Source: Sphingomonas sp. LC-1 (GTDB lineage: Bacteria > Pseudomonadota > Alphaproteobacteria > Sphingomonadales > Sphingomonadaceae). Taken from it: a stretch of DNA of 64,000 bases. This document shows, piece by piece, positions 44,910-53,378 of the stretch. The notes beneath the pieces are model-generated. The model was given only the letters and a program-made list of their open reading frames with translations. It had not been told where the DNA came from and did not search any database. Where the stretch lies: positions 124,001 through 188,000 of the forward strand of contig NZ_JANZXB010000001.1 of NCBI RefSeq assembly GCF_025371035.1. Reading direction: 5' to 3'. Both the position numbers and the translations under genes were made by a program. Numbering within the stretch: the first letter of the stretch is position 1; every line of letters starts with the position of its first letter.

Positions 44910-45905
44910 TCAACCGTTCAAAGCCATCACGTCGCGGTGCAGGTCGGGGGAGATTTCCACCCCTTCGACCAGCGAAACCGCACGCGCGGCATAGCGCCGG
45001 GCGGAGGGCAATCGCGCCCCCTGCCCCGTAATCGCGCCGAACATCGCCTCTGCCCGTGCCTGATGCTCGGGCAGAAGATCACCCAGGAACCCCTTGGGAT
45101 CGATGGCGATAACCAGTTCGCCACCCAATGGCGATCCGCCGCGCCCGGCATCGATGTCGATCGACTCGCGGCTGGTCAGGTCGCCGATCAGCGGCCCGGC
45201 GAGCAGCTCGACCATTGCCGCCAGCGCCGATCCCTTATGCCCACCAAAGGTCCGCATCGCGCCGGACAGGATCGCTGCGGGATCGGTCGTCGGGTTGCCC
45301 TGTGCATCGACGCCCCAGTCGTCGGGCACCGATTTGCCCGCACGCCGGTGAAGCTCGATCTCGCCACGCGCGACCATGCTGGTGGCGAAGTCGAAGACGA
45401 AAGGCGGCTGACCGGGGCGCGGCCAGCCAAAGGCGATCGGATTGGTCCCGAACACCGGCTCCGCTCCGCCGGATGGCGCGACCCAGGCATGGCTGGGCGT
45501 GAAGGCCAGCGCGACCAGCCCCGCCTCCGCCAATTCCTCGACCTCGGGCCAGAGCGCGGCGAAATGCACGACATTGTTCAGCGCCAGCGCGGCGATGCCG
45601 TTCGTGCGCGCCTTCTCGATCAGCGCGGGCTTGCCGGTCTGAAAGGCCAGTTGCGCAAAGCCACCGCCGCCATCGACCCGAACCAGCGCCCTGGCCGGGT
45701 GCGACAGGACCGGCTCGGCATCCGGCACGACGACGCCCTTCTCGATACTGGAGACCGCGACCAGCAAACGGTAAATGCCGTGCGAGGTGCATCCGTCCCG
45801 CTCGCCCGCGACCATCGTTTCGGCCACCGCCTCCGCATGGGCGGGCGCGAGCCCGGCGCCCCGCAGCTTGGTGCGGGCAAGCTGGCGCAATTCCTCCAGC
45901 GTCAT
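44910..45905 (-). CDS. Ldh/malate-dehydrogenase-like family oxidoreductase (candidate delta1-pyrroline-2-carboxylate reductase)
   Basis: A protein of about 331 residues of the LDH2/MDG2 family, which uses NAD(P)H without a Rossmann fold. RDGCTSHGIYRL with likely catalytic H42 is characteristic of the DpkA-like branch that reduces delta1-piperideine- and pyrroline-2-carboxylate in D-lysine, D-proline and trans-3-hydroxyproline breakdown. GGHKGSALAAMVELLAG is a cofactor segment. ATG at 45905 was used; a TTG at 45920 overlapping the GH127 stop is an alternative. Second gene of the leftward unit after GH127. Confidence 0.85.
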   Translation of the reverse strand: MTLEELRQLARTKLRGAGLAPAHAEAVAETMVAGERDGCTSHGIYRLLVAVSSIEKGVVVPDAEPVLSHPARALVRVDGGGGFAQLAFQTGKPALIEKARTNGIAALALNNVVHFAALWPEVEELAEAGLVALAFTPSHAWVAPSGGAEPVFGTNPIAFGWPRPGQPPFVFDFATSMVARGEIELHRRAGKSVPDDWGVDAQGNPTTDPAAILSGAMRTFGGHKGSALAAMVELLAGPLIGDLTSRESIDIDAGRGGSPLGGELVIAIDPKGFLGDLLPEHQARAEAMFGAITGQGARLPSARRYAARAVSLVEGVEISPDLHRDVMALNG

Positions 45906-45916
45906 ACGGATACCGG

Positions 45917-48292
45917 TCAAGCCACGGCCCCCTGCTTCGCAGTAAACAGCCGCATGCCGAAAATCGGCCCTGCCGTGCTGCGATCATGCGGCACGATGCG
46001 GACGCGGACGCTCTTCTTCCCCTTGGTCAGCGGTTCGGGGAGCGGATATTCGACATCGAAGAACGCGCCCGGCCTATCGTTTTCAAGATGTTGCGTGGCG
46101 ACCTTCACATTGTCGACGAGGATGTCGAAGTCGCGTGCGCGCTCCTCGCCCCAATAGGTCGCCTGCAGGATCATTGGGCCGGGGCGCACCGCCATGCTGA
46201 ACTCGATATAACCGCCCGATCGCGCGTCGCGGCCCTGCCGTCCGCGATAGGAAACGGGGTAGGAAATGTCCGAGGTCAGGTTGTGGTCGCGCTCAGGCTG
46301 CATCTCGCCCAGATGCATGACGTCGACAGATCGCGCCGCAATGTCGCGCGCCCGTGCCTGTTCGGCGAGGAAGGCGGCCTCCTGCGTCTTCCATCCGGCG
46401 TCGGTGAAACGCTTGAAATAGACCGCACTACGCCGGTCATATTGGCTGTAGAATGGCGCAAAGCTCAGATTGCCGGGTCGGAAGATTCCCGCCGTGCTAT
46501 AGCGCCCCCCTGCCCCATCGGCGGGCGCGAAGCCGGATAGCGGATTGGCGCCGACCATGACGGGGTCGGGCGAGTCCCATTTCGTATCCCGCCCGCCCAG
46601 ATCCGCGGCCATGACCATCGGCCCGCGCAGCACGGCAACCACCGTATCGTCGCCCGGCGTCGCCTCGATCCGCAGGTCGAGCGGCAGGCGGATCGCCACG
46701 CTGTCGCCCGCCTTCCACCGGCGATCGACAATCGCATAGCCCCGCTCGATTTGCGGCGTGACCGTCTGTCCGTTGACCTCGACCACCGCCTGGCCATTGG
46801 CCCAGCCGGGGATGCGCAGCGCGACCGGGAAGCGCCCTGCCCGATCCAGCCGGTTGAAGGTCATCCTGGCCTGCCCGTCCATCGGATAGGCGGTGTCGAG
46901 CGTGACGATCGCGCCGCGCTTTTCCCATCGCGCCTCGGCCGGGATGTAGAGGTTGACGAAGAAGGTGTCGCCGCCCTGCCAGAAGATGGACTCGCCATGC
47001 TTGGCATGGGCTTCCATCCCCGATCCGACGCAGCACCAGAAGGCATCGTCCTTGTCCGACGAGAATTCCCGCACCATGCCCGACATCAGCGGCGTCATAT
47101 AGGTGAAGCCGCCATGCTCGGGATGCTGCGCCGCCATGACATGGTTCAGATGCGCCCGCTCATAATAGTCGAACAGCCGCCCGTCTGGCTTCCAGCCATA
47201 AAGGTGCCGCGTCAGCTTGAGCATGTTGTAGGTATTGCAATGCTCGCACGTCTGGTCGGTGATGTGGCGCGCGATGGTGTCGGGCGCGGAGAAATATTCG
47301 CGATCGGCATTGCCACCGATGACATAGCTGTGGCGGCCGGTCACCGTTTCCCAGAAGAAGCTCGCCCCCTTGGCCGGTTCGGGCTTGCCAGTGATCTCAT
47401 GGATGCGGGCCAGCCCGATCAGCTTGGGGACCTGCGTATTGGCGTGGAAATTGGCGAGCTTGTCCTCGCCCGCGACCAGCGGATCGAGAACCTTGCGGTC
47501 ATAGATCCGCTCGGCCAGCGCCAGCCACTGACGGTCGCCGGTGCGCTGATAGAGTTCGGCGAAGCTCTCGTTCAATCCGCCATATTCGCAGCCCAGCACC
47601 TCTTGCAGCCGGGCATCGTCGAGCGCCGCGAACACCCGCGCGAAATAGCCGCCCAGCTTCACCGCGACGTCGAGCGCCTGCGCATTGCCCCAGCCGCCAT
47701 GAATGTCGAGCAGGCCGGCAAACAGCTTGTGCACCGTATAGAGCGGCGACCAGCTACCGTTCAGGTCGAAGCCGCCGGACTTGATCTTGCCCGCCATGAC
47801 CTCGGGGAAGATTTCCTCGCCATCGACCACTTTGCCGTCGGGCCGCTTGCGGCCCAGCGCACCGACATAACCATTGCCACGCTTGTCCTGCGCCTCGGCC
47901 AGTTCGGTGACGATATAGTCGGCGCGGCGGCGCATCTCGACATCGCCGGTCTGCTGCCAGGTCAGGACCAGTGCGGACATGTAATGGCCCAGCGTATGGC
48001 CCGCGATCGTGTCGCTTTCCCATCCGCCATAGCGGGGGGCCCGGGGCTCCAGTCCGGCATAGAGACGGAAATTGTGAAGCAACCGATCCGGACTGAGCCG
48101 ATAGAGATAGCGTCGGTTGGTCTCCACCGCCGTCGCATAGGCCGACGGGCGCAACCGTATCGCCGTCAGCGGCAACGGCTCCGCCTTCGACGGCAGGACG
48201 GACATACCCGCCGCCATCGCCCGGGGCGCCGCGCCCATCAGGGCGACCGTCGCCGCTCCCCGCATCCACTCGCGTCTATTTGTCCGCACCAT
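45917..48292 (-). CDS. GH127-family beta-L-arabinofuranosidase, secreted
   Basis: The 791-residue protein has an N-terminal Tat-like signal (VRTNRREWMRGAATVALMGA) and the (alpha/alpha)6 barrel of GH127, whose founding member HypBA1 removes beta-L-arabinofuranose from hydroxyproline-linked sugars. The zinc/nucleophile site is complete: E350 and C352 in TCEHCNTYNM, and the Cys pair C420/C421 in AFWCCVGSG, where one Cys is the nucleophile. IAGHTLGHYMSAL and NWSPLYTVHKLFAGL-type segments are also typical. Start at MVRTNRR with GGAGAG 5 bases upstream. Divergent from the DUF5695 gene. Confidence 0.93.
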   Translation of the reverse strand: MVRTNRREWMRGAATVALMGAAPRAMAAGMSVLPSKAEPLPLTAIRLRPSAYATAVETNRRYLYRLSPDRLLHNFRLYAGLEPRAPRYGGWESDTIAGHTLGHYMSALVLTWQQTGDVEMRRRADYIVTELAEAQDKRGNGYVGALGRKRPDGKVVDGEEIFPEVMAGKIKSGGFDLNGSWSPLYTVHKLFAGLLDIHGGWGNAQALDVAVKLGGYFARVFAALDDARLQEVLGCEYGGLNESFAELYQRTGDRQWLALAERIYDRKVLDPLVAGEDKLANFHANTQVPKLIGLARIHEITGKPEPAKGASFFWETVTGRHSYVIGGNADREYFSAPDTIARHITDQTCEHCNTYNMLKLTRHLYGWKPDGRLFDYYERAHLNHVMAAQHPEHGGFTYMTPLMSGMVREFSSDKDDAFWCCVGSGMEAHAKHGESIFWQGGDTFFVNLYIPAEARWEKRGAIVTLDTAYPMDGQARMTFNRLDRAGRFPVALRIPGWANGQAVVEVNGQTVTPQIERGYAIVDRRWKAGDSVAIRLPLDLRIEATPGDDTVVAVLRGPMVMAADLGGRDTKWDSPDPVMVGANPLSGFAPADGAGGRYSTAGIFRPGNLSFAPFYSQYDRRSAVYFKRFTDAGWKTQEAAFLAEQARARDIAARSVDVMHLGEMQPERDHNLTSDISYPVSYRGRQGRDARSGGYIEFSMAVRPGPMILQATYWGEERARDFDILVDNVKVATQHLENDRPGAFFDVEYPLPEPLTKGKKSVRVRIVPHDRSTAGPIFGMRLFTAKQGAVA

Positions 48293-48307
48293 CTTGCTCT
48301 CCAGCCT

Positions 48308-48323
48308 ATACTGTATACCATAT
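48308..48323. promoter_or_regulatory. Shared operator-like sequence, copy 2 (GH127/DUF5695 divergent promoter)
   Basis: ATACTGTATAC recurs here, extended to the better palindrome TACTGTATACCATA (TAnnGTATACnnTA), 16 bases upstream of the GH127 start in the 99-bp gap shared with the divergent DUF5695 gene. It could control both. Confidence 0.6.
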
Positions 48324-48391
48324 CGGCCGATGACATGAGGGTCAATCGCGACGAGTGCGGCGCCGAGCAGACCCAATAGGGAGGAAATTCT

Positions 48392-51139
48392 ATGCGCCAC
48401 AAGCTTTTACGACTTTTGCCAGTAACGCTGGCGACGCTGTCGGTGACGGCCGGATGGCAGGTCGCGGGCTCTGCCGAAACGCGCAAGGGACGCGCTGCGC
48501 CGACCGCTTCCAAGGCGTCCGACCTGCGCGTCGGCGCCTTCCGCTTGCGGCTCGACCCGGTCAGCCAGACGGCGCGCAGCCTGTCGCCCGTCGGGACGCC
48601 GGGATTCGATTTCCTGCCGGTCGGGCGTTCGCGTGAGCGGGCGGGCAATGGCTATAATCATCTGGGCGACATCCACCTGCGCATCCGCGCCGGATCGGGA
48701 CCGTGGCAGGATTATTCCTCGTCCCGCGAGCGCAAGCCGGTGCGTGCCCTGCCTGTGCGCGGCGGCATTCTGGCGGCGGCGGACATCACCGCGACGATGG
48801 GCACCGGCCTGCCGCTGCGCATCGTTCGCGAATGGGTCAATGAGGGCGGCGTGCCCGCGCTGCGCTTCACCCTGACCAACAATTCGCCCGCCCCGGTGGA
48901 GATTGGCGGGCTGGGCATCCCGATGGTGTTCGACAACATCATCAGCGACCGCACGCTGGAACAGGCGCATGCCCAGGCGAGCTTCGCCGACCCCTATATC
49001 GGGCGCGACGCGGGCTATGTGCAGGTGACCCGCCTGAACGGCGCGGGCCCGGCCCTGCTGGTCCTGCCCGAGCGGGCGACGCCGCTGGAGGCCTATGTCC
49101 CCATCCCGACGGTTCGGGAAACGGGGGGCAAGGCCGTCATTTCCGAGGCCAGCCCGCGCGCCCAGACCTCCGAAGGCTTTTACGACTGGACGATCGCCAG
49201 CGCCGCCTATGCCCAGACCGACTGGGCCAAGGCCGGGGCGCCATGGAACGAGCCGACCAGCATCCGCCTGGCCCCCGGCGAAAGCCGCCGGATCGGACTG
49301 CGCTTCGCCGCCTCGCCGAGCATTCGCGGCATCGAACAGACGCTGACCGCGCAAAGCCGCCCGGTGGTGGTCGGCGTGCCCGGCTATGTCGTGCCGACCG
49401 ATCTCGACGCCGCATTGTTTGTCCGCGCGCCTTCGGCCATCACCGGTTTAACCAGCTATCCCGCCGGCGCGCTGGAGGTGACGCGCCAGCAGGGCAAGCC
49501 GGGCTGGACACGCCTGTCGGTGCGCGGGCGGCAATGGGGCCGGGCGCGTCTGACGCTCCAATATGCCGATGGCAGCGTCCAGACGGTGCAATATTTCGTC
49601 ACCAAGCCGCTCGAGAAGACCATGGCCGATCTGGGACGCTTCTCGACCACCCGGCAATGGTTCGAAGGCAAGGGTGATCCCTTTGGCCGATCCCCCGCCA
49701 TCCTGACCTATGACCGGGAGGCGAACCGCATCGTCACGGACGACCCGCGCGTCTGGATTTCGGGGATGAGCGACGAGGGCGGCGCGGGAAGCTGGGTCGC
49801 GGCGGTGATGAAGCAGCTCGACAATCCCGACGCCGCCGAGATCGCCCGGATCGAGCAACTGGTCGACAAGACCGTGGTGGGACGCCTTCAGGTCGCCGAC
49901 GGGCCCCATGCGGGCGGCGTCAAGAAGAGCCTGTTCTATTACGACCCCGTCGCCTTCCCCAATCTCTATCAGCCCGCCAAGGACTGGAAGAGCTGGACCT
50001 CGTGGAAGAAGGACCAGGCCGACGACCTGGGGCGCGCCTATAACTATCCGCATGTCGCGGCGGGACATTGGGTCCTCTACCGGATCGCGCGCAACCATCC
50101 GGGCCTGACGCGGGTGCATGACTGGCAATGGTATCTCGATCATGCCTATCAGACGATCACCGCGATGATGCGCGACGCCCCCCATTATGCGCAGTTCGGA
50201 TTGATGGAGGGCGACGTCTTCGTCGACATCCTCACCGACCTGAAGCGCGAGGGATGGACCGCCAAGGCCGATGAGGTGGAGCGACTGATGAAAGGCCGCG
50301 CCGATCACTGGCGGACGCTGCAATATCCCTTTGGCAGCGAGATGGCGTGGGATTCGACCGGCCAGGCGGAAGTCTATGCGTGGATGCGCTATTTCGGGTA
50401 CGGACCGCAGGCCGATGTCACGCGCGAGGTGATATTGGGCTATGACCCGACCATTCCGCATTGGGGCTATAACGGCAATGCGCGGCGCTATTGGGACTTT
50501 CTGTATGGCGGCAAATATCCCCGGCTGGAGCGGCAGATCCATCATTACGGATCGACGCTGAACGCCATTCCGCTGTTCGACTCGTTCCGGCGCGACCCGC
50601 GCGACATGCATCTGCTGCGCGTCGCCTATGGCGGGCTGTTGGGCGGGATCACCAATATCGATCAGCAGGGCGCGTCGTCCGCCGCCTTCCATAGTTGGCC
50701 CGACCGGATGGCGTGGGACCCGTATAGCGGCGATTACGGCATGGGCTTTTTCGGCCATGCCTATGCGGCGGCGACCTATCTGGTCGATGATCCTTCGCTC
50801 GGCTGGTTGGCCTATGGCGGCAACCTGTCGCAGACGGGAAGCGCGATCCGGGTCGAGCCGCGCGACGGGGCGCGGAGCCGCTTCTTCGTCGCGCCCGCGG
50901 GGCTATGGCTGACGCTCGAGGCGGGGAAGATCGCGGCGGTCGAATATGATCCGGCCAGCCGGACGGTTCGCCTGACCCTTGACCCCGCCACGGCGACGAC
51001 GCCGACCGCGCGGCTGTTCGTCGAGACGACGACGCCGGGTGGCAAGGCCTATGCCCCCGATCGTGGCACGATGGAGCGCGGCGGCTACGCCATCGCGCTA
51101 TCGGACTCGCCATCGCCACTCGTCCTGTCCGCGAGATAG
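48392..51139 (+). CDS. Secreted DUF5695-type protein, predicted glycan-active enzyme
   Basis: The 915-residue protein has a signal peptide (LLRLLPVTLATLSVTAG region) and a strong ribosome site (GGAGGAA). The N-terminal half (about 40-420) is beta-rich; the C-terminal half reads FSTTRQWFEGKGDPFGRSPAILTYDREANRIVTDDPR, quoted here only by FSTTRQWFE and ILTYDREANRIV, then alternating helices with YNYPHVAAGHWVLYRIARN and EMAWDSTGQAEVYAWMRYFG, like a six-hairpin barrel. I assign it to DUF5695 from memory of these motifs. A glycosidase or lyase role is inferred from the fold and from the divergent GH127 gene; substrate unknown. Confidence 0.75.
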   Translation: MRHKLLRLLPVTLATLSVTAGWQVAGSAETRKGRAAPTASKASDLRVGAFRLRLDPVSQTARSLSPVGTPGFDFLPVGRSRERAGNGYNHLGDIHLRIRAGSGPWQDYSSSRERKPVRALPVRGGILAAADITATMGTGLPLRIVREWVNEGGVPALRFTLTNNSPAPVEIGGLGIPMVFDNIISDRTLEQAHAQASFADPYIGRDAGYVQVTRLNGAGPALLVLPERATPLEAYVPIPTVRETGGKAVISEASPRAQTSEGFYDWTIASAAYAQTDWAKAGAPWNEPTSIRLAPGESRRIGLRFAASPSIRGIEQTLTAQSRPVVVGVPGYVVPTDLDAALFVRAPSAITGLTSYPAGALEVTRQQGKPGWTRLSVRGRQWGRARLTLQYADGSVQTVQYFVTKPLEKTMADLGRFSTTRQWFEGKGDPFGRSPAILTYDREANRIVTDDPRVWISGMSDEGGAGSWVAAVMKQLDNPDAAEIARIEQLVDKTVVGRLQVADGPHAGGVKKSLFYYDPVAFPNLYQPAKDWKSWTSWKKDQADDLGRAYNYPHVAAGHWVLYRIARNHPGLTRVHDWQWYLDHAYQTITAMMRDAPHYAQFGLMEGDVFVDILTDLKREGWTAKADEVERLMKGRADHWRTLQYPFGSEMAWDSTGQAEVYAWMRYFGYGPQADVTREVILGYDPTIPHWGYNGNARRYWDFLYGGKYPRLERQIHHYGSTLNAIPLFDSFRRDPRDMHLLRVAYGGLLGGITNIDQQGASSAAFHSWPDRMAWDPYSGDYGMGFFGHAYAAATYLVDDPSLGWLAYGGNLSQTGSAIRVEPRDGARSRFFVAPAGLWLTLEAGKIAAVEYDPASRTVRLTLDPATATTPTARLFVETTTPGGKAYAPDRGTMERGGYAIALSDSPSPLVLSAR

Positions 51140-51564
51140 GAACGGAGCTGGCGGACCAGGGGCACATCGGCGGGCGGTATGGGCCATGCGTCCATCGCCG
51201 CCGCCTCGCACCAGATCAGGCCGTCCGCCTCCAGCGCGACCGGAATGCCCGACCATTGGCGGACGACATAGAGCAGCAGGACCAGATGGCGACCGGGCAG
51301 CGGCTCGGTCGCGAACCCTGCCGGCTCCAGCGCGGCCGGCTCGACGGAGATCGCGAGTTCCTCATGGAGTTCACGGACCAGCGCGGCCTCGGGACTTTCG
51401 CCCGCTTCGATCTTGCCGCCGGGGAACTCCCAAAGGCCGCCCAGCGATTTGTCCGCCGGACGCTGTTGCAGGAGCACCCGTCCCGCGCCGTCGATCAGGG
51501 CCGCCGCCACCACCGGAAATAGCGGCGCAGGATTATCGGCCCGTGGGCCCTCCCCATAGATCAT
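51085..51564 (-). CDS. mutT: MutT/NUDIX-family (deoxy)nucleoside triphosphate pyrophosphohydrolase
   Basis: MutT cleans oxidised dGTP from the nucleotide pool. The 159-residue protein has the NUDIX box GGKIEAGESPEAALVRELHEEL and the MutT-style LLQQRPADKSLGGLWEFPGGK ahead of it, plus FLxxxWCEAAAMD near the end. Residues 1-14 before FPVVAAALID are extra, so the true start may be later. The 3' end overlaps the convergent DUF5695 gene by 55 bases. Confidence 0.87.
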   Translation of the reverse strand: MIYGEGPRADNPAPLFPVVAAALIDGAGRVLLQQRPADKSLGGLWEFPGGKIEAGESPEAALVRELHEELAISVEPAALEPAGFATEPLPGRHLVLLLYVVRQWSGIPVALEADGLIWCEAAAMDAWPIPPADVPLVRQLRSYLADRTSGDGESDSAMA

Positions 51565-51597
51565 TTCTTAACCCACACCCGATAAGACCGATACGGC

Positions 51598-51789
51598 ATG
51601 ATAGCGTCCAACCTCCTCCGCACCTTGCGACATGTCTGCGCCGATACGCGCGGCGCGACCGCTGTGGAATATGGTTTGATCCTCGCCAGCATCGTTGTGG
51701 TGCTGATCGTGGGGCTCTCCCAATTGGGGGTCAGCCTTCAGGGCGTGCTGCAGCTGCTGAGCAACGAACTGGGCGATGCAGTCCGTTAG
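51598..51789 (+). CDS. Flp-type pilin (type IVb), first copy
   Basis: The 63-residue pre-pilin has a basic leader, RGATAVEYGLILASIVVVLIVGLSQLG with the prepilin cleavage site after Gly and the Glu-5/Tyr-6 pair, and one hydrophobic helix. Type IVb Flp pilins build Tad pili for adhesion. A second pilin gene follows at 51916. No tad/cpa assembly genes lie in the window, so export machinery must be encoded elsewhere. Confidence 0.88.
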   Translation: MIASNLLRTLRHVCADTRGATAVEYGLILASIVVVLIVGLSQLGVSLQGVLQLLSNELGDAVR

Positions 51790-51915
51790 CACTCAGCAGG
51801 AACGTTAAAAACTTAAGCCTTCGTCAACCAGTTAGCGGTTAAACACCACCAAGCTGATCCGGCTCTCCGGCTCAGCCGGGTGATCGACAGAGCATTTGAG
51901 ACAACGGAGACCGGA

Positions 51916-52083
51916 ATGAAGACGATCCGCAAGATGGTGAAGAACAACAAGGGCGCGACGGCCATCGAGTATGGCCTGATCGCTGCCCTGATCGCCGTCG
52001 CCGCCATCGGTGCCATGAAGGGCCTCGGCACGCAGCTGAACACCACGTTCGGCAACATCACCACCAAGCTGTCCAACCCCTGA
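51916..52083 (+). CDS. Flp-type pilin (type IVb), second copy
   Basis: The 55-residue pre-pilin reads MKTIRKMVKNNKGATAIEYGLIAALIAVAAIG, with cleavage after Gly and mature ATAIEYGL, followed by a short polar tail. It is the canonical Flp pilin, shorter and less hydrophobic at the C-terminus than the first copy. GGAG lies upstream with a 9-base spacing. A long hairpin follows its stop. Confidence 0.92.
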   Translation: MKTIRKMVKNNKGATAIEYGLIAALIAVAAIGAMKGLGTQLNTTFGNITTKLSNP

Positions 52084-52152
52084 TCCAATGGCGATCCCGT
52101 GGCGTGACAATATCGCCACCTGATCCCCTGGGCTTGCCCAGCAGGATATGAC

Positions 52153-52206
52153 CTTCGGTCGGATTGTGCCTTACGGACAGCACGCAATCCGGCCGAAGTG
52201 CTTTTT
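52153..52206 (+). terminator. Long hairpin/terminator after the Flp pilin genes
   Basis: CTTCGGTCGGATTGTG pairs with CGCAATCCGGCCGAAG (16 bp with two G-U pairs) around a 14-base loop, followed by TGCTTTTT. It lies 70 bases past the pilin stop and probably ends and stabilises the pilin mRNA. The rest of the 333-bp gap to accA shows no gene. Confidence 0.75.
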
Positions 52207-52355
52207 GGAATGGCTGCGTTCGCGCAGCGCTCATTCGGATGATGCCAGCCGCCCCGCCGATCGCACAGGATCGCTCGTGGCCCCATCATCCCTTCCCGAC
52301 ATCGTGACCGGCAAACGCGCTTCGGTCTGATCGGTGATCCCGTTGAGGGCGCGAC

Positions 52356-52377
52356 AAAAAAATCCCGCAGGAGGGAT
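52356..52377 (-). terminator. Terminator downstream of accA
   Basis: On the minus strand ATCCC-TCCTGC-GGGAT is followed by seven T residues, about 40 bases past the accA stop. Confidence 0.7.
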
Positions 52378-52416
52378 AACGCGCCGCGCCATCCCCCCGC
52401 TATCCGCCATCCGTCT

Positions 52417-53367
52417 TTAAAGGCGACCCATCGCCAGGAACTTGGCCGCGCGACCTCGCTTCAGTTCGTCGCGACCGACGCCACCCAGATCGCCAAGCGC
52501 CTTTTCGATCGCGTCGCGCAGATTGGCGATCGCACTCGGATGGTCGCGATGCGCGCCGCCGACCGGCTCCGGAACGATGGTGTCGATGACGCCGAAGCTC
52601 TTCAGATCCTGCGCGGTCACCCGCATCGCCTCGGCCGCTTCCGCCGCCTTGTCCGCCGTGCGCCACAGGATCGAGGCGCAGCCTTCCGGCGAAATCACCG
52701 AATAGACGGCATGCTCGAACATCAGCACCCGGTTGCCCGCCGCCAGCGCCACCGCGCCGCCCGATCCGCCTTCGCCGACGATCGCGGAGACGACCGGCAC
52801 GCCCGCCGCCAGGCAGGCCTCGGTCGAGCGCGCGATCGCCTCGGCCTGGCCGCGCTCTTCGGCCTGGATGCCGGGGAACGCGCCCGAGGTATCGACCAGC
52901 GTCACGATGGGCAGGCCGAATCGGTCGGCAAGTTCGACGAGGCGGATCGCCTTGCGATACCCCTCGGGCTTGCCCATGCCGAAATTGTGGCGAAGGCGGC
53001 TGGCGGTGTCCTCGCCCTTTTCATGGCCCAGCACCATGACGCGCTGGCCGCGAAACTGTGCGAAGCCGCCCATGATCGCCTGATCGTCGCCGAACGCGCG
53101 GTCGCCGGCCAGCGGCACGAATTCGTCGAACAGGCCCGCGACATAGTGCTTGAAGTGCGGGCGCTGCGGATGACGCGCGACCTGCGTCTTCTGCCACGGG
53201 GTCAGCTTGGCGAAGGTATCGCGCAGCAGCTTGTCCGACTTGGCCTGGAGCTTGGCGATCTCTGCGCCGATATCGACCGTGCCCTCGGCCGTCGTGTCGC
53301 GCAGTTCGTCGATCCGGCTCTGAAGCTCGGCGATGGGTTTCTCGAAATCGAGGAAGGTCGTTGACAT
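52417..53367 (-). CDS. accA: Acetyl-CoA carboxylase carboxyltransferase subunit alpha
   Basis: AccA pairs with AccD to move CO2 from carboxybiotin to acetyl-CoA for fatty acid synthesis. The 316-residue protein begins TTFLDFEKPIAELQSRIDELR and has HPQRPHFKHYV, GFAQFRGQRVMVLGHEKG, FGMGKPEGYRKAIRL, DTSGAFPGIQAEERGQAEAIA and GEGGSGGAVALA of the crotonase-type core. The xerD gene lies 11 bases upstream on the same strand. Confidence 0.97.
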   Translation of the reverse strand: MSTTFLDFEKPIAELQSRIDELRDTTAEGTVDIGAEIAKLQAKSDKLLRDTFAKLTPWQKTQVARHPQRPHFKHYVAGLFDEFVPLAGDRAFGDDQAIMGGFAQFRGQRVMVLGHEKGEDTASRLRHNFGMGKPEGYRKAIRLVELADRFGLPIVTLVDTSGAFPGIQAEERGQAEAIARSTEACLAAGVPVVSAIVGEGGSGGAVALAAGNRVLMFEHAVYSVISPEGCASILWRTADKAAEAAEAMRVTAQDLKSFGVIDTIVPEPVGGAHRDHPSAIANLRDAIEKALGDLGGVGRDELKRGRAAKFLAMGRL

Positions 53368-53378
53368 GGGCCTAGCGC

